Positions 1 to 12,293 of a stretch of 64,000 nt of DNA are shown one piece after another (the first letter of the stretch is position 1; each line of letters opens with the position of its first letter). Source of the DNA: Symbiodinium natans (lineage: Eukaryota; Sar; Dinophyceae; Suessiales; Symbiodiniaceae); the NCBI GenBank assembly GCA_905221605.1, contig CAJNDS010000358.1, forward strand, positions 392,501-456,500, read 5' to 3'. Under the pieces are notes generated by a model. It ran no database searches, was not told the origin of the DNA, and was given only the letters and a program-made list of their open reading frames with translations. The position numbers and the translations under genes were made by a program.

Positions 1-3000
1 ACTTTCGATCTCAGTCTATATACAAGACACATCTTTGCTATTCACATGACTAGAGGGTAGGAAATTCTTCTTCCAACAAAAACAAATGTTTCTTCTGCAA
101 TACTCATATCTCTGCGAACAGATGCCTCCAGGATCATCAGGTGCAGACTAGGTGCGTCTCCGTCGCATTGCAGGTCAGAGACACGCGAAAATCCATGTAA
201 ACCCGCAACACGCCAGACTCACTGAAGCTGCTGTATTTCTTTTTTACACATCTTTTCTAAATAGAGCCTTGTCCTGCCTCCTTGGGCCAAGCGAATTCCA
301 GCCCCGCGCTGAACTTTGTGTACCGTTGCAAAGGCAACAAACAAGAATCGAAAAGAGCAAGCCTTCTGTCATCTCCAGACCTCATGCATTGAACCTGCTT
401 CCTTCACCTCTCCTAGAGAGACCGGGTTTGTTTCAAAGGGATTACAAAAAAAAACACAGGGGAACCGCTATAGGCGGTGACCCATATATATATATATATA
501 AGGAAGCAAGCATTAAGCTTGATGTATTCTATATATATATATATATATGTATAATTCCAGTCCAAGGATCATCATTTTTGTCAAGCGTTTCTAAGAAATA
601 TGCCAGGTGCGTTCTAGGTGCGTTTCAGCTCCTTTCCAGGTCGTTTACACTGGCTTTTGCCAACGAAAAGTATAGCAATCCGACATACATGTAGAATAAC
701 CACAACGCACAACAGAGCCGGCCATGCACCTATGCTTCCGCTTGTTGTTCTGCTAGATGTGGTCGTTTTGTTGTTGTAGGGGCGCAAAAGCCTCAGAGTT
801 GTCACTTATCTCTACATATGCTGTTGAAAAATGCAGATTGCTTGCTACCGCATTTCTTCCAGTCAGTTCAAGACAAAGGTCGCTTAAGAAAGTCTGATGT
901 TCATCACATGAAGTTAATGTCCGCAAAAACCAAGGGCTTCATATAGCCAAGTCTGGCGGGTTTCGCTCCTGCAGACAAGCGCACAAGACCAAAAACTTTC
1001 ACAAAACAATGAACATCCTTGGATCTAGGGTCTATAGTGTTTAGGGTTTCCGGTTTAGGGTATTTTAGGGAAGAAGCGGACCGAAACAGGTTAACATCCC
1101 ACCGTTTAGAGCGGAAAAAAGCGCTCCGTTTTCGTAGGTTTCGCCGTCCTTGGAAATCGTCGTTGCGTGTGGGTCCTTGGTCCTTGTCCGGGCGTTTTCG
1201 GCCCGCAGCCTGCCCAGAAGACCATCCGCGAAATCCGCGTCATCTTCGCGAGCTCCGCGCGTCAGCGACAGGTAGCTTATTGGTTACCCAGCCTCTATTC
1301 AACACATGCGCCGCGTTTGCCAGAGCAACGCTGAACATTGGTGGCTCTTTGTAGAAGAAATCGCAGCTTGACCCGCAAATTGCAGCGCCGCAGCGCCGTC
1401 ATCGCCTTCGTCCCCGCATCAAGGGCCGGCCCTCCTTTCTGGAGGCTTGTTCAGCAAAGGCCAGTCCCTTCGTACGGCAGTAGGGAACAAACAACGTAAG
1501 TAACTTAATTAAGTTGCAAGCACTTCAAGCTCCTCATCCTCTTCCAGCTCCTCCTTATCTTCGGCCCAATATTGCCCACATGTGCCCGCAAATTACTGGC
1601 CAAATGCGCTGAGGGATCTCGCGCTCAATGTTTAGGGTTCAGGCTATTTGAGGTCTTTGACTCTAAGGTTCAGTGCAATTTACGCAGGATACGCGCACGT
1701 CAGCGCATAAACGGTTCAAGGGGTTTACGCCGCTGCTCATGTTGTGGATGTTGCCGAGCAAACCTGAGGCCCAGCGCGGCGCGCCCAGGCCAGCCTGGAC
1801 GGAGGAGTCCGTGCTCCAGGCATCTTGAGCGCATGTGGGCGCTGCATGGCGCTGCAATCTCTGGCGTTGCCTGGATTTGCTGTGCTTGGGGCAGTCAGAC
1901 CGGGTAAAATCGTCTGCCCCCCCCTGCCCGTGCCCGTGCTTTTGTAGAGCATGTCTGAAATTGAAAATTCGAAAGCAAGCTGCCATAAACTTGTGGCCTG
2001 AACTCCTGAGCATAGAGCGCTCGGGAGGAGCCGTGAACCCGTCAACCCAAGCGCTGTGGCCCTCTGACTGAGCTCATGGGTTCAGGGTTTCGTGGGTTAA
2101 CCCGGTAGCTTTGGGTTGTTGGGCTAGTGGACAACGCCCCTTCCCTCCCCCCCGTCCCCCCGCCGCCCCCCCTCACCCTCCGTGTGATTGCTTGAGGTTT
2201 TGCCTAGGGGGAGTTGGGGCAAGTGGGGGCAAATTGGGGCTGGGTTCATGCCCGGGAGCGACATCGCAAAGGCTGCATCAGAGGCGATGTGTCGGCTTGA
2301 CAAGCCCAAGCTCAGTTGCGTGAGTTTTTGCCAATGAACCTGTTAGCAAGGTCCCTGCTTTTCCACCTCCCCTCCCTTACCCTCCCTCGCGCCTCCCCGC
2401 GCTGCCGGCAAACCTGTTTAGGTCCGCCCCCTAATCTCTCGTTTTTCCTGGGCCAACACAAGGGTTTGGAAAACATGAAGGAGGCGGTCCCACCCATTCT
2501 CCAATCCAAGAAGACGAACGACACGCGAGCAGCAGCAACCTGAAAACAAGCTAACAAGCTAACAGCGCCGGGCAACTTAACAACCGCCCGACAACAGCAT
2601 CTCTTGTTGAACTTGTCCCGGTCATTGCCGCCGGTGGCTTGCAGGTGGCTCTGCTGGCGGCCGTGGCGAGCAGGGATGAGGACTAGGGAGGGTCCAGGGT
2701 CGAAAGCCGACGTGCAGAACCCCGACCCTGCCATCTGCCCGCAGGGGCGGGGACGACGTGGGATAACCGTCCCTCGACCGTAGAAACCTGCGAGCCCTAA
2801 ACTCCAACCCGCTTTGGGGAGGACAAGGTCCATTTCCTGCTGCGCAGCGCCGGTGGGCGTGGGCTCTGCTTGGATGCCGCTTGTCGACATGGGCGGATCA
2901 TGGGGGTGTTAGAGCTCCTCTAGGATCTTGCAGTCTCTACTGCTTGTCATGTACTCGTACGAGTTTTGGTGATGGCTGTTGGTGCCCATTCTCTTCCAGA

Positions 3001-4420
3001 ATCTGGCAGATATCTGGGTTCATGTCCAGTATCCAAATGTTCTCAATCTTGAGCTGTGTTTGACGGGGCCCGCGGCCTGAACGGGGTTGCGTTGGCTTTT
3101 TCATCATGTATGTGCAGCGCTGTGAATTCCTCCGTCCAAGTCTGGGGGATTCCGACGTCTTCCGGCAAGCCAAAGCTGTAGTGTTAGAGCACCTTCTCAC
3201 TCTTGAGTGCCTCGCGTACGCCACCTCTAAAGTAAAACGGATCCACGACTTTGAAAGACTGCCACATCATCGAGATCAAGCAAGTTTGACGTCGTTGACA
3301 TGCAGCAATCGCATTCAAAGGAAAGCACAAAATCCACCAGGAGAGAAGGAATCACTTCGCGCCCGCCGTGCGGCGGCTCGCCAGCACAGGTTGCCTTGCG
3401 TTGTTTGATGATTTTACAATCTGTCGACATCCTTGCCCTGCGCCCCCTTTCTTGCCGAGGTTGCTACGCGCGAGTCCCTCCCAACAAATATGCGACTGTG
3501 CGTGGGCATGCGGGCAACATCTGTCGCAGGGGATGTGGCAAGGGCGGCGATGGATTGAGCTTCGGATCTTTCTGGCTCATTTAAGAACTCATACTTATTC
3601 TGGACCGATGTTGTCTTTAGGTAAGTCTTCTGTTTTTGGAAAGAACCCGAACATAGGGGTTGAGCAGGATGCCCGTCTGAATTACCGAAGCCTCGTCCTT
3701 GAATTATACTTGAAAACTGTTGCCTATCTCAAAATACAATGCTGTTCAAAAGCCATCTTTGCCCGTTTCAATACTGCGCAATGAGGAAGCTGTTGCTGCA
3801 TGATCATTAACGACACAACTACATTAGACAGACTTCGTATCTGTCAAAATACAATTTTCCATGACAAGATTTTCGTACTCATCAGGTACGGATTAGACGC
3901 ATTTCAGGTGCGGCGCCGGTCCATGTACATGGCGTTTCAATCTACTGCACAGATTACTTAAGTGTGTGTTGCGAAAAACACAGGCAACATCAAGGACAAG
4001 CCACGAGTGTGCGCCTTGCAAGCCTTCGTAACTGACAGCCCGTATTTCTCTGTGTTTGCCTGCCTCCTGGCCTCTGGCGTTGTCAACTTCCTGTTGACCC
4101 GACTCTCTTTCTATCTCTTTCGCTCTCTCGCTCTCCTATCTTTCTGGAGCTCTCGCTCTGCGTTTCCTGTATTGGTCTTTGTCGCTGAGCGTGACTGCTT
4201 TGTCCAACAATTGACAACATCTTTGTCTATCATTCTTCGCCTGCGAGTTTGTGACTCTCTGGTCCTTTTCGCTGCTTTTTTCTCGTATACTGCTTGAATT
4301 ATGTGGCCATTTCTGCCTGGGTTTTTGGAACAAGTTTGCTTGCTCTGTCCACGTGCCCTGCGATAAATTTGCCTGCGTGTTGTAAATATGAACTATGCCC
4401 ACCTTAAATTCATGACCGCG
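1..4420. other. Mostly unique region with no recognised gene
   Basis: This stretch has almost no telomeric repeat (short TTTAGGG-like bits near 1030-1065, 1629 and 2080). Open frames of 60-190 codons exist, but none shows a recognisable domain or convincing splice-bounded coding segment. A loosely repeated motif containing AGGTGCGT occurs near 140, 605 and 3885. Short AT runs lie at 483-500 and 529-550. The missing 5' exons of the first DASS copy should lie here or upstream but could not be identified. Confidence 0.5.
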
Positions 4421-4425
4421 AAAAA

Positions 4426-4677
<252 letters not shown>

Positions 4678-5314
4678 CATTGTTCCCTCTTTGTATATAT
4701 CAGGAATTCCATGTCCCTATATATAAGTTTCAAGGTCTATTCTGAACAGGTGCCTGCAACTTGTTCCAGGCGCCCCCGCGGAGGGGGCAGGAGAAATGCG
4801 CCCGCAACCTTGGTTACGCCACTGTCCTTGGTAATCGGCCGCTCCAATAAACCCTAAACCCTACACCCTACAAGACACACGTCGATCCCGGCTCGTTCCA
4901 GAATGCCCAGTTCGGGGGTCCCTGGTTATCAGAAGGTTGTGAGGCTAGTTTAGGTGTAGAGTCTGTGTGGCCCTCAACCCTCAACCTTAGACTCAAAACC
5001 GAAAAGCTAAGCCCTAAGACTTACGGCTTAGGGTTTTGAGTTTAAGGTTTGCGGTTTGGGGTTTAGGGTTTAAGGTTTATAGGGTTTAGGGTTTAGGCTG
5101 TGAGTTGCCCCCATCAGGGGACCAGGTAAGCCTTGTAAGCCCTAAGCCTCGGAGACCTGCCGGTCCTAAGGTTTGAAGCACAGTTTTTTTTAAGGGTTCA
5201 GGGTTCAGGGTTCAGGATTTAGGGTTTAGGGTTAGGGTTCAGGGTTTATGGTTCAGGGTTCAGGGTTCAGGGTTTAGGGTTTAGGGGGGGTTTAGGGCAC
5301 AGGGTTTAGATCTA

Positions 5315-5460
5315 GGGGTAGATACATGGGTCCTTAATATGGTCCCTTACCTCCTTCAAAGGGTTCTGAAGTATGTGCCCTTGGGTGTTGTAGGGTATGC
5401 AAGGTGTATATACGGGGTCCCCTTGTAAAGGCCCATACGAAGGGGCCATGTGACTACCCC
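5315..5460. mobile_element. Foldback element, family E copy 1
   Basis: The left end GGGGTAGATACATGGGTCC is roughly complementary to the right end GGGGCCATGTGACTACCCC. A close relative lies at 60770-60904, with degenerate ones near 12523 and 42696. The right end lies 7 bases before an inferred coding exon that begins after an AAG acceptor at 5467, so the element appears to form the 3' end of the intron. Confidence 0.65.
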
Positions 5461-5467
5461 AAAAAAG

Positions 5468-5501
5468 GTGCCGGTGGTCATCGCCGTCTCCCAGTCCATT
5501 C
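5468..5501 (+). CDS. DASS copy 1, exon a
   Basis: Encodes VPVVIAVSQSI, the helix after the second SNT motif in the family. Acceptor AAG, donor GTTCCG after phase-1 C. It corresponds to exon 33098-33146 of copy 2. Confidence 0.65.
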
Positions 5502-8479
5502 GTTCCGCGGCCTTTCAATTAGCACATGGTGATATTTTGGTGGGTCTAGGGTTTAGGGTATGGTACCCGTCCTTGCAGGACGAGCCACAACCTCCCTTTT
5601 TTTTTTTTTCGGGGGGGGGGGGGTGCGGTGTGCGGCAATTAAGGTGTCGGGACTCTGGAACCCTAAACCCTAAACCCTAAACCCTAAACCCTAAACCCTA
5701 AGCGTCATCTTTGAGGTTTCCCTCTATCCATCTGCGACGGTTCCGTATTCGTGGCGCTTATAACCTTAGAAACCTTAACCCTAAGCCCTAAACCCTTTTG
5801 GGGCTCTTGCGTCATAAGCCACGATAGAAGATTCCGAGGCAAGCAAGCTACACAACAATAAGGCTTTGGGTTACTTCTCACCCCCGGACCCCCGAAAGTC
5901 CCAAACCCTAGCGCCCAAAACCCGAAATGCCGAAACCACAGCGCCCTATAGACAGCAGAATCCTAAAGCTCTAAACCCTGAACTATCAAGTTCAACCCTA
6001 AACCCTACATCCCCAAACCCGAAACCCTCAACCCCAAACCCCTACTCAACCCCAAACCCCTACATCCCTAAACCCTAAACCCTCCATCCCTACGTCCCGC
6101 AGACCCCAATGCGCAACCCTACACCCTAAACCCCAAACCCTAAACCCTAAACCCTAAACCCTAAACCCCAAACCCTAAACCCTAAACCGGGGCAGACGCG
6201 GAGCCGACCGCCGCTGTGGCGCCAGCGCTGGGGGTCGCGCTGGGGGCCAGCTGCGCGTGCCCTGAGCTTTCGGCTTTGGGTTTGGGGTTTCGGGTTTAGG
6301 GTTTGGGGTTTGGGGTTTAGGGTTACGGTTTACGGTTTAGGGTTTAGGGTTTAGGGGTTTAGGGGTTAGGGTTTAGGGTTTAGGGTGTGTCAGGGGAGGG
6401 CGCGCGCTCGGGTGTGAAACCCCCCGGGCCGCGCGCTCGCGTTGCCCGTCAACCCACCCCGGCCACCCAAACTATACTCTACTAGGGTTTAGGGTTTATG
6501 GAATTTATTTTCTTGTGCTAATGCTTGCTTTGATGTTTTTAAAGTTGCGCTGGGTTTAAGCTGGGGTTGGGGGTAGCCTCGGCCCTTTTCGGGCCTTCGG
6601 CGTGTCAGGGCCCGTAGAGGCCCTTATTTATTTGAAGGTCAGGGAAACCCTTTGTCCTTGCTCCTAACCCTTCTTTCAGAGCCTCAAGCCTTTTGGTGGC
6701 TCTTGGGGCCTTCCGGGGCGTCTGGGAGGCCCTTTGGTCCGGGGGCTCTTGGCCCGAGGGCCCTTGGCCAGGGGGGCCCTTGGCCGGGGGGCCTTGGCCG
6801 CAGAACCCAAAATCACGAAATTGAGCAACCAGCCTGACCAGGGGCCAGGGGGCCTCGGGGGAGGGGGGGGGCCCGGCAAACCCTGAACCCAAAACCCTGA
6901 ACCACCTCCACAAACAAAGGTTACGATTTGGGGTTATACTTTAGCTACGCTAAAGGTGGTCAAATAAAGGGTTACGATTTGGGGTTATACTTTAGCTACG
7001 CTAAAGGTGGTCTGGGTGCCGGCCATCCCTTAGCCGAGTGCTGACGTTGTCGTAAAAAAGGCCGATGTCCGTTGGCCTGTCCAGGACAGACGGTGAGGCT
7101 TAACCCTCACCTTTCCGTTTCTCTTTTCGCTTGGGCGCTCGGGCTGTAAGGCCCTCGGCCGAGCGTTCGGGGTCTGTCGCTCGACTGAAGCGACCCCTCA
7201 CTTAGTTTAGGGTTTAGGGTATAGGGTTTAGGGTTTAGTGACTTAGGGAAGTTTGGGCACCTGGGGGTTCAGGGTGGTAGTTTTTGTTTTTTTTGGGGGG
7301 TTGGGGGGGGGGGGGGTTCGGGCGGGCAGTTAGCAGGGTTTGCATAGGGTGGGTGGGTGGGGGGATTGTTCTCAATTATGGCCAAGGGGCCCCAAGCTAT
7401 GAGGAAAGAAAGACCCTAAGCCCCAAACCGTAAAACTCAAAAACCCCAAATACAGTTATGCACACCCCCCGCTCCCAGGGTTCCTAGGGTTATGGTTTAG
7501 GGCTTAAGGTGCAACAACGGAGCCGTTTAAAATCCCCGGTTACTGGAGATCCCCGAAAGCTGGCCGTAAATGGACTAAATACCCCGAACCCCAAAACCCT
7601 GAACGCAACCCTATAAGCCCTAAACCCTAAACCATCCCTCAACCCTAAACCCTAAACCCTAAACCCTAGACCCCAAACCTTAAACCCTGAACCCTAAACC
7701 CTAAACCCCACCCAGGTTCATGCTGCCAATCGCCACTCCGCCGAACTACATTGCATCCTGGCTGGTCAAAGGGCTTCGGATTTTAGGGTTTCCAGGTACC
7801 CAAAAACTCCAATACCCGTCATTTAAGCAATATTCCTTAAAAGCATACGTATTATACGAGGGTTCCTTACATTAGGTTCACGGAATATTCCTTAATCAAG
7901 GGGTATGGGAGTGTCCGAGTAGATCACATGAAGCCCCAAGCAGAGTGTGGGGTCTGGCATGAAGGGTTTAGGGTTTAGGGTTTAGGGTTTAGGGGCCGTA
8001 GACCCGCGAGCCATGTGAGAGTCGATCTACACGCTGGTGCCCTTAAAGCTGCGGTGCCTGTTTCACTATACTTTGTGGTACTTTACTGTAACTTTAGATC
8101 CTTAGCCTTTTTGGGTTTATTGGGTTTCTTAATAAGGCAGCTAAAATTTTAATTTTTAGCTACCCTTCTGAGTGTAGCCAAGTATATTCCTGATACCCTG
8201 GGGTGCAAGCCTGATGTAGACTCCCTAACCCTAAACCCTAAACTCTCTAAGCCCTTATTTTCCGTAGTGCTACAACACGTAGCGTTGTAGGTGTAGACTC
8301 CCTATAACCCTATACCCTAAACCCTCTAATTCTTAAGCCTAACCATCACCTGCGGAGAGGTGAAGGAGACGGGGCACGTGGAGTTTTGTCAAATGGCTTC
8401 CAGCGGCTTCATCATCAACGTGATCTGCGACGTGGCGCAAGTATGGGGCATGGATCTCAAGCACGGGTGCTCGTGTTAA
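5468..8479 (+). CDS. DASS/SLC13-type transporter, copy 1 (3' exons only)
   Basis: Four exons encode the C-terminal 87 residues of a divalent-anion/sodium symporter family (DASS, SLC13) membrane protein: 5468-5501, 6196-6256, 7716-7764 and 8360-8479, ending TAA. All three introns are GT-AG and the phases match (C|AC, GC|G, phase 0). The joined protein carries the second-half family signature [12 protein letters not shown], preceded by the usual small-residue helix (PALGVALGASC) and followed by GHVEFCQMASSGF, which matches the family's terminal GHVKF..M...G segment. Family members carry dicarboxylates, citrate, sulfate or phosphate; the substrate cannot be told here. Upstream exons, including the SNT motif, were not found, so this may be a truncated copy or its 5' half may be distant. 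A paralogue follows at 14.8-36.9 kb. Confidence 0.8.
6196..6256 (+). CDS. DASS copy 1, exon b
   Basis: Encodes AEPTAAVAPALGVALGASC. Acceptor GGGGCAG, donor GTGCCC. It has CCCTAAA arrays upstream and TTTAGGG/TTTGGGG arrays downstream. It is clearly paralogous to 34283-34346. Confidence 0.85.
6919..7011. repeat. Tandem duplication with a small hairpin
   Basis: A unit of about 42-50 bases starting GGTTACGATTTGGGG is present twice in a row. Each copy contains the palindrome TTTAGCTACGCTAAA. No coding potential seen. Confidence 0.85.
7716..7764 (+). CDS. DASS copy 1, exon c (TPPN motif)
   Basis: Encodes [16 protein letters not shown], the substrate/sodium-site loop signature of the family. Acceptor CACCCAG, donor GTCAAA in phase 0. 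Confidence 0.88.
7795..7917. mobile_element. Foldback element, family C (diverged)
   Basis: The left end includes ACTCCAATACCCGTCATTTAA and the right end the inverse, AATCAAGGGGTATGGGAGT. It is related to the better copies at 25030 and 62844. Confidence 0.5.
8071..8184. mobile_element. Dispersed repeat, family A copy 1
   Basis: About 114 bases starting CTTTGTGGTA and ending GAGTGTAGCCAAGTA. It shares near-identical sequence with 16886-17001 and good similarity with 24875-24974. It contains an inner palindrome with arms AGCTAAAA/TTTTTAGCT around 8140-8162. It lies in the last intron of DASS copy 1. Confidence 0.8.
8360..8479 (+). CDS. DASS copy 1, terminal exon
   Basis: Forty codons ending TAA. 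Begins VKETGHVEFCQMASSGFIIN and then a hydrophobic segment. The acceptor is GGAGAG. The intron before it sits at the same codon position and phase as the last intron of copy 2. Confidence 0.82.
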   Translation: MKETGHVEFCQMASSGFIINVICDVAQVWGMDLKHGCSC

Positions 8480-9340
8480 GGGTATTGGGTTGTTTTGGCC
8501 CAAACCCTAAACCCTAAACCCCAAAACCTAAACCTTCAACCCTAAAACCTAAACCCTAAACTTTGGCCCTAAACCCTAAACCCTAAACCCGAAGCCCAAG
8601 TTTGGTTTGCCTTGCAAAGGTTGGGAATCCAGAGACTAAGAGTTGGGTCAAGAACAGATTTCGGTTTCCGAACGCAGGGGGGTACCCCTTTTTTATAACC
8701 CCAACATAGAATAGAATCCCCTTTGTGAAGGGGTCCCTCACAAAGGGTACCCCCTATTCTTGGAAACCCCCAAATCTGCACTTCGATGGGTCCGCGAAAT
8801 CTCCGCGAAGAAGGTTATGTCGGGATGAGGGACATTCAGATCCGCGCTCAAAAGGCGCTACAGCTACCCAGCTAGGGAGAAGGCCGACGTGCAGAGCCTC
8901 TTCAGTTACTTGCGTCGACCGTCTACTGTTTCATTCATTACTCATCTTACGTACATTTCTTAGTAGTAGTACTATTTGTTTCTTGTTTTTTGCTGTTATT
9001 GAATTCGAACCTAGACTAGCACCCTAAACCCTAAACCCCAAAAACCAAACCCCAATTCTTCTTGCTCCTGCTACTTAATTTGTTTAATTGGGGTCTTCAG
9101 GCCGCCAGAGGGTTTAGGGTTAGGGTTTAGGGTTTAGCGTTTAGGGTTTAGGGCTTAGGGCTTTGGGCTTAGGGCTTAGGGTTTAGTCTAGAATCTGAGG
9201 TTCGGGCTTGATCTGGCTGATTCTTCGCGCAACCGTCCCGCTCGTGTGGCACTAACTGCGGTGCCGTGCACAAGCTCTCTGCACACGAAGCCCCAAAACA
9301 GTGGGTTTCCTAAGTACCCTGAACCTCCAAGTCATCAAGG
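8480..9340. other. Intergenic segment with arrays and a foldback
   Basis: Downstream of the copy 1 stop codon there are CCCTAAA arrays and a foldback around 8640-8775 (TTTCGGTTTCCGAACGCAGG on the left, CTTGGAAACCCCCAAATCTG on the right). A unique piece at 8780-8990 has an open frame but no recognised domain. Confidence 0.45.
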
Positions 9341-9343
9341 GAC

Positions 9344-9489
9344 TAAAAGGAGGGACCCTTATCAGGGACCTTAGGGGTTCTTTGTGGCCTACTTAGGGGC
9401 TACGTAGGTGTAGAGGGACTATATAAGGTATAGAAAGGGGTTATTTAGGGGAAGAAGCTTATGAGTCCCTTCTAGAGTCCCTCCTTTTG
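9344..9489. mobile_element. Foldback element, family G copy 1
   Basis: Terminal inverted repeat AAAAGGAGGGACC at the left, with its complement GTCCCTCCTTTT at the right. A second copy with telomeric arrays inside lies at 12868-13051. The right end of a family F element (ACCCTGAACCTCCAAGT) lies directly upstream at 9316. Confidence 0.7.
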
Positions 9490-9807
9490 CCGCTTGGCCC
9501 TAAGGTCCTGAGCCCCTAAGCCACCCTCAGGGTCCATAGGCCCAACTAGTGAGTACTTGAGCCTTAACAAACCCTAGACCCTAGACGCTCCTAGACCCTA
9601 GACCCTAGATCCTAAACCCCAAACCCCAAACCCCAAACCCTAAACCCTAAACCCTAAACCCTAAACCCTAAACCCTAAACCCTAAACCCTAAACCCCAAC
9701 CCTAAGCCCTTTTTCCATGGACCGTTCGGGCCTTGACTGAACCATTGCGGATCAATTTTCTTGCCAAGCTGGAAGTTGACTTTAAGGCTGCGATCCAAAG
9801 AAGGTTA

Positions 9808-9985
9808 GGGTTTAGGGTTTAGGGTTTAGGGTTTAGGGTTTAGGGTTTAGGGTTTAGGGTTTAGGGTTTAGGGTTTAGGGTTTAGGGTTAGGGTTTAGGG
9901 TTTAGGGTTTAGGGTTTAGGGTTTAGGGTTCAGGGTTCAGGGTTCAGGGTTCAGGGTTTAGGGTTTAGGGTTTAGGGTTTAGGGG
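9808..9985 (+). repeat. TTTAGGG array of about 25 units
   Basis: One of the longest G-rich interstitial arrays, interrupted by TTAGGG and four TTCAGGG variants. It follows an exon-like segment at 9720-9805 with no stop codon in one frame and is preceded by a CCCTAAA array at 9610-9705. Confidence 0.95.
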
Positions 9986-11083
9986 TTGGGGTTTAGTGTT
10001 CCGCTGACAACGACTCGGACAAGCAGCGTTCAGAGAAAGAGAAAATGAGAGGAGGGAGAGAGGGAGAGAGACTAGGACCCAGAGTAGGCACTTTTTCCCT
10101 GCCATCAGGGGCTTTAGGTTCCCTTAGAAGCTCCTAAAACCAAGAAGGTAGTCTTTCTCTCATTCCTAAGTTACAGTTAGGCCTAACGAGTCTGGAGATG
10201 TGTGGAGGTCGGGCTGAGGGCTTACAGTAAACTCCATAAAGTTGGGTTCAGGGTTCAGGGTTCAGGGTTTAGGGTTTAGGGTGTAGGGTTAGGGACGATG
10301 AGTGCTGGGATTTCATTCCGTAACCTTCTTGGGGTATGAGGATAATAATGGTTCGAGGGGTTGTTCCTTGGACCCTTCAGGTTGTACCCTGAATTTTTGG
10401 GAAGCCTTTTGAAGATCCTCTAATGGAATATGAAGGCCAGATTCGGAGGATGTTTAGGGAAACCTTCACGGGGTAGAACCTTAGGGGTACGAGTCTAAAT
10501 CCCTTGAGAATACGAGTCTAAATCCCTTGATACCAAAACTAAAACCCTAAACCACAAACCCCAAACCCTAAACCCTAAGCCCTAAACCCCAAACTCCAAA
10601 CCCTAAACCCTAAACCTCAAACCCCAAACCCCAAACCCTAAACCTAAACCCATAGGGATTAGGGACTCAGAGCTGCTGGGGCGCTTGTTCGGTTTGGGGG
10701 CCACACTTTCGAGGAAGGATCCTATGCGTTCGAATTCTTATAACTGATGAATCGGTCTATGGCTATCATCCAGATATGGGGTTATGGGTTCCAAGTAGCC
10801 CTAAACCCTAAACCCTAAATCCTAAACCCTAAACCCTCAACCCGAATGGGCTCAAGGCAACCGAACTGGCCTTGTCAAGAACTTCTCTTCCCTACTTATG
10901 GCTTAGGGTTCAGGGTTTAGGGTTTAGGGTTCGTTGTTTCATACTCGTCTACTCAGACTTGTGCGAAGACATAGGTTTTCGGCTTCTTAGGGTAGGGGTT
11001 CAGGGTTCAGGGTTCAGGGTTCAGGGTTGAGGGTTTAGGGTTTAGGGTTTAGGGTTTAGGGTTTAGGGGTAGAGGGCCCAGCC

Positions 11084-11150
11084 ATGTTGGTTCGCCTAGA
11101 GCCCTCTACCGAGTCGGCGGCATCCAGCGTGGATCCGGATCCGGAGCTGC
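11084..11150 (+). CDS. Possible 5' exon (start codon) of DASS copy 2
   Basis: ATG followed by an acidic, soluble-looking stretch (MLVRLEPSTESAASSVDPDP) that stays open until it runs into a CCCTAAA array. It could be the N-terminus of the transporter reconstructed downstream, but no unbroken phase-checked chain connects it to 14847. Other open segments lie at 11593-11629 (QWLRRLALIESR), 13069-13150 and 13302-13346 (RQWLGGGLALLSL). Confidence 0.3.
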
Positions 11151-12210
11151 GGCCCTTAAACCCTAAACCCTAAACCCTAAACCCTAAACCCTAAACCCTA
11201 TACCCTATACCCTATACCCTATAAACCCTAAACCCTGGGTTTGCGTTTTAGAGTCTGGGGCTTGTATTCCTTCAAAATGCTGGATGATTCCCGAACCGGG
11301 ACGTGTCAGACCCGTCCCTGCGAACAACCCGACGCCCTAAACCCCCCAAACCCCTGGAACCCTGAAGGTTTAGGGTTTAGGGTTTAGGGTTTAGGGTTTA
11401 GGGTTTAGGGTTTAGGGTTTCTCCAAGAGGCGCCTCCACCCCAACTCTCTTTCAACATCCGGGGCTTCACTCCCCCTTCCTCCCCAGGGTTGTCGAACAG
11501 ATTTTAAAGCCTCAAACCTCAAACCCTAAACCCTAAACCCTAAACCCTAAACCCTAAACCCGCTCGCTTAGGGTTCCGGGGTTTGTTGGGAGCAGTGGCT
11601 TCGCAGGCTGGCGCTGATTGAATCCCGGCAGCTCGAAGCCCCTAAACCCCAAGCCCCAGAATGTCATCCTTTTGATGGAGAAGTAGGGTTTAGGGTTTAG
11701 GGTTTAGGGTTTAGGGTTAAGGGTTTAGGGTTTAGGGTTTAGGGTTTAGGGTTTAGGGAACGACCCCTCCAGGCCCTGAAGAGTTTGTTCAAGGTGGCCA
11801 AAGGGTGGCTGGGAGGTTGGGGAGGGTTTGCGGATGATGTTTACCTGGCCCCGAACTCAATCCTTCCTGCCCGGTTTTCGGGGGCGGGGGGAGGGATGGG
11901 TCAGGGGGTGTTGCGGATGACTTCACCAGCCCCGAAAAAAATCATTAACCCTAAACCCTACACCCCAACAACTCCCACCTCTTCGTCCAGCAGCTAGGAG
12001 GAGAAGCCGGACAGCTGCTTCTTCAGCTGTGGGGGCGGAGAGACCTAGCGAAGACAGCTTCGGGGGTTTAGGGTTTAGGGTTTAGGTTTAGGGTTTAGGG
12101 TTAGGGTTTAGGGTTTCGGGTAGGGTTCCGAGTTAAGCTTCGGGTTTAGGATTTAGGGTTCAGGTTCCTGGAATAGGGGCTACGTACCCCCGAATCTTTG
12201 TCATAGTGAG

Positions 12211-12293
12211 GCAACATTTTACATGTTTAAGGGTACCTAAAATCAATAAGGAATAGGAGTTTAATGTTTTATACTATCCCAACTATGAACTAG
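12211..12293. mobile_element. Dispersed repeat, family H copy 1
   Basis: Starts CAACATTTTACATGTTTAAG and ends near ACTATCCCAACTATGAACTA. It matches 17241-17332, which starts GTAACACTTTACATTATTAG. GGTAACACTTTAC-like ends are common in non-autonomous DNA transposons of many eukaryotes; the class here is inferred. Confidence 0.55.

Noticed and set aside
8097-8125. Relict dinoflagellate spliced-leader sequence (TCCTTAGCCTTTTTGGG resembles CCGTAGCCATTTTGGCTCAAG)
   Set aside because: Too many mismatches, and it is an internal part of dispersed family A, not at gene starts. No true spliced-leader sequence was seen.
9718-9805. Exon-like segment (LRINFLAKLEVDFKAAIQRR)
   Set aside because: Open and flanked by arrays in the typical way, but no phase link and no family resemblance, so not annotated as coding.
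9610-9985. True telomere or chromosome end
   Set aside because: Arrays are short, in both orientations, and continue through coding introns over almost 60 kb.
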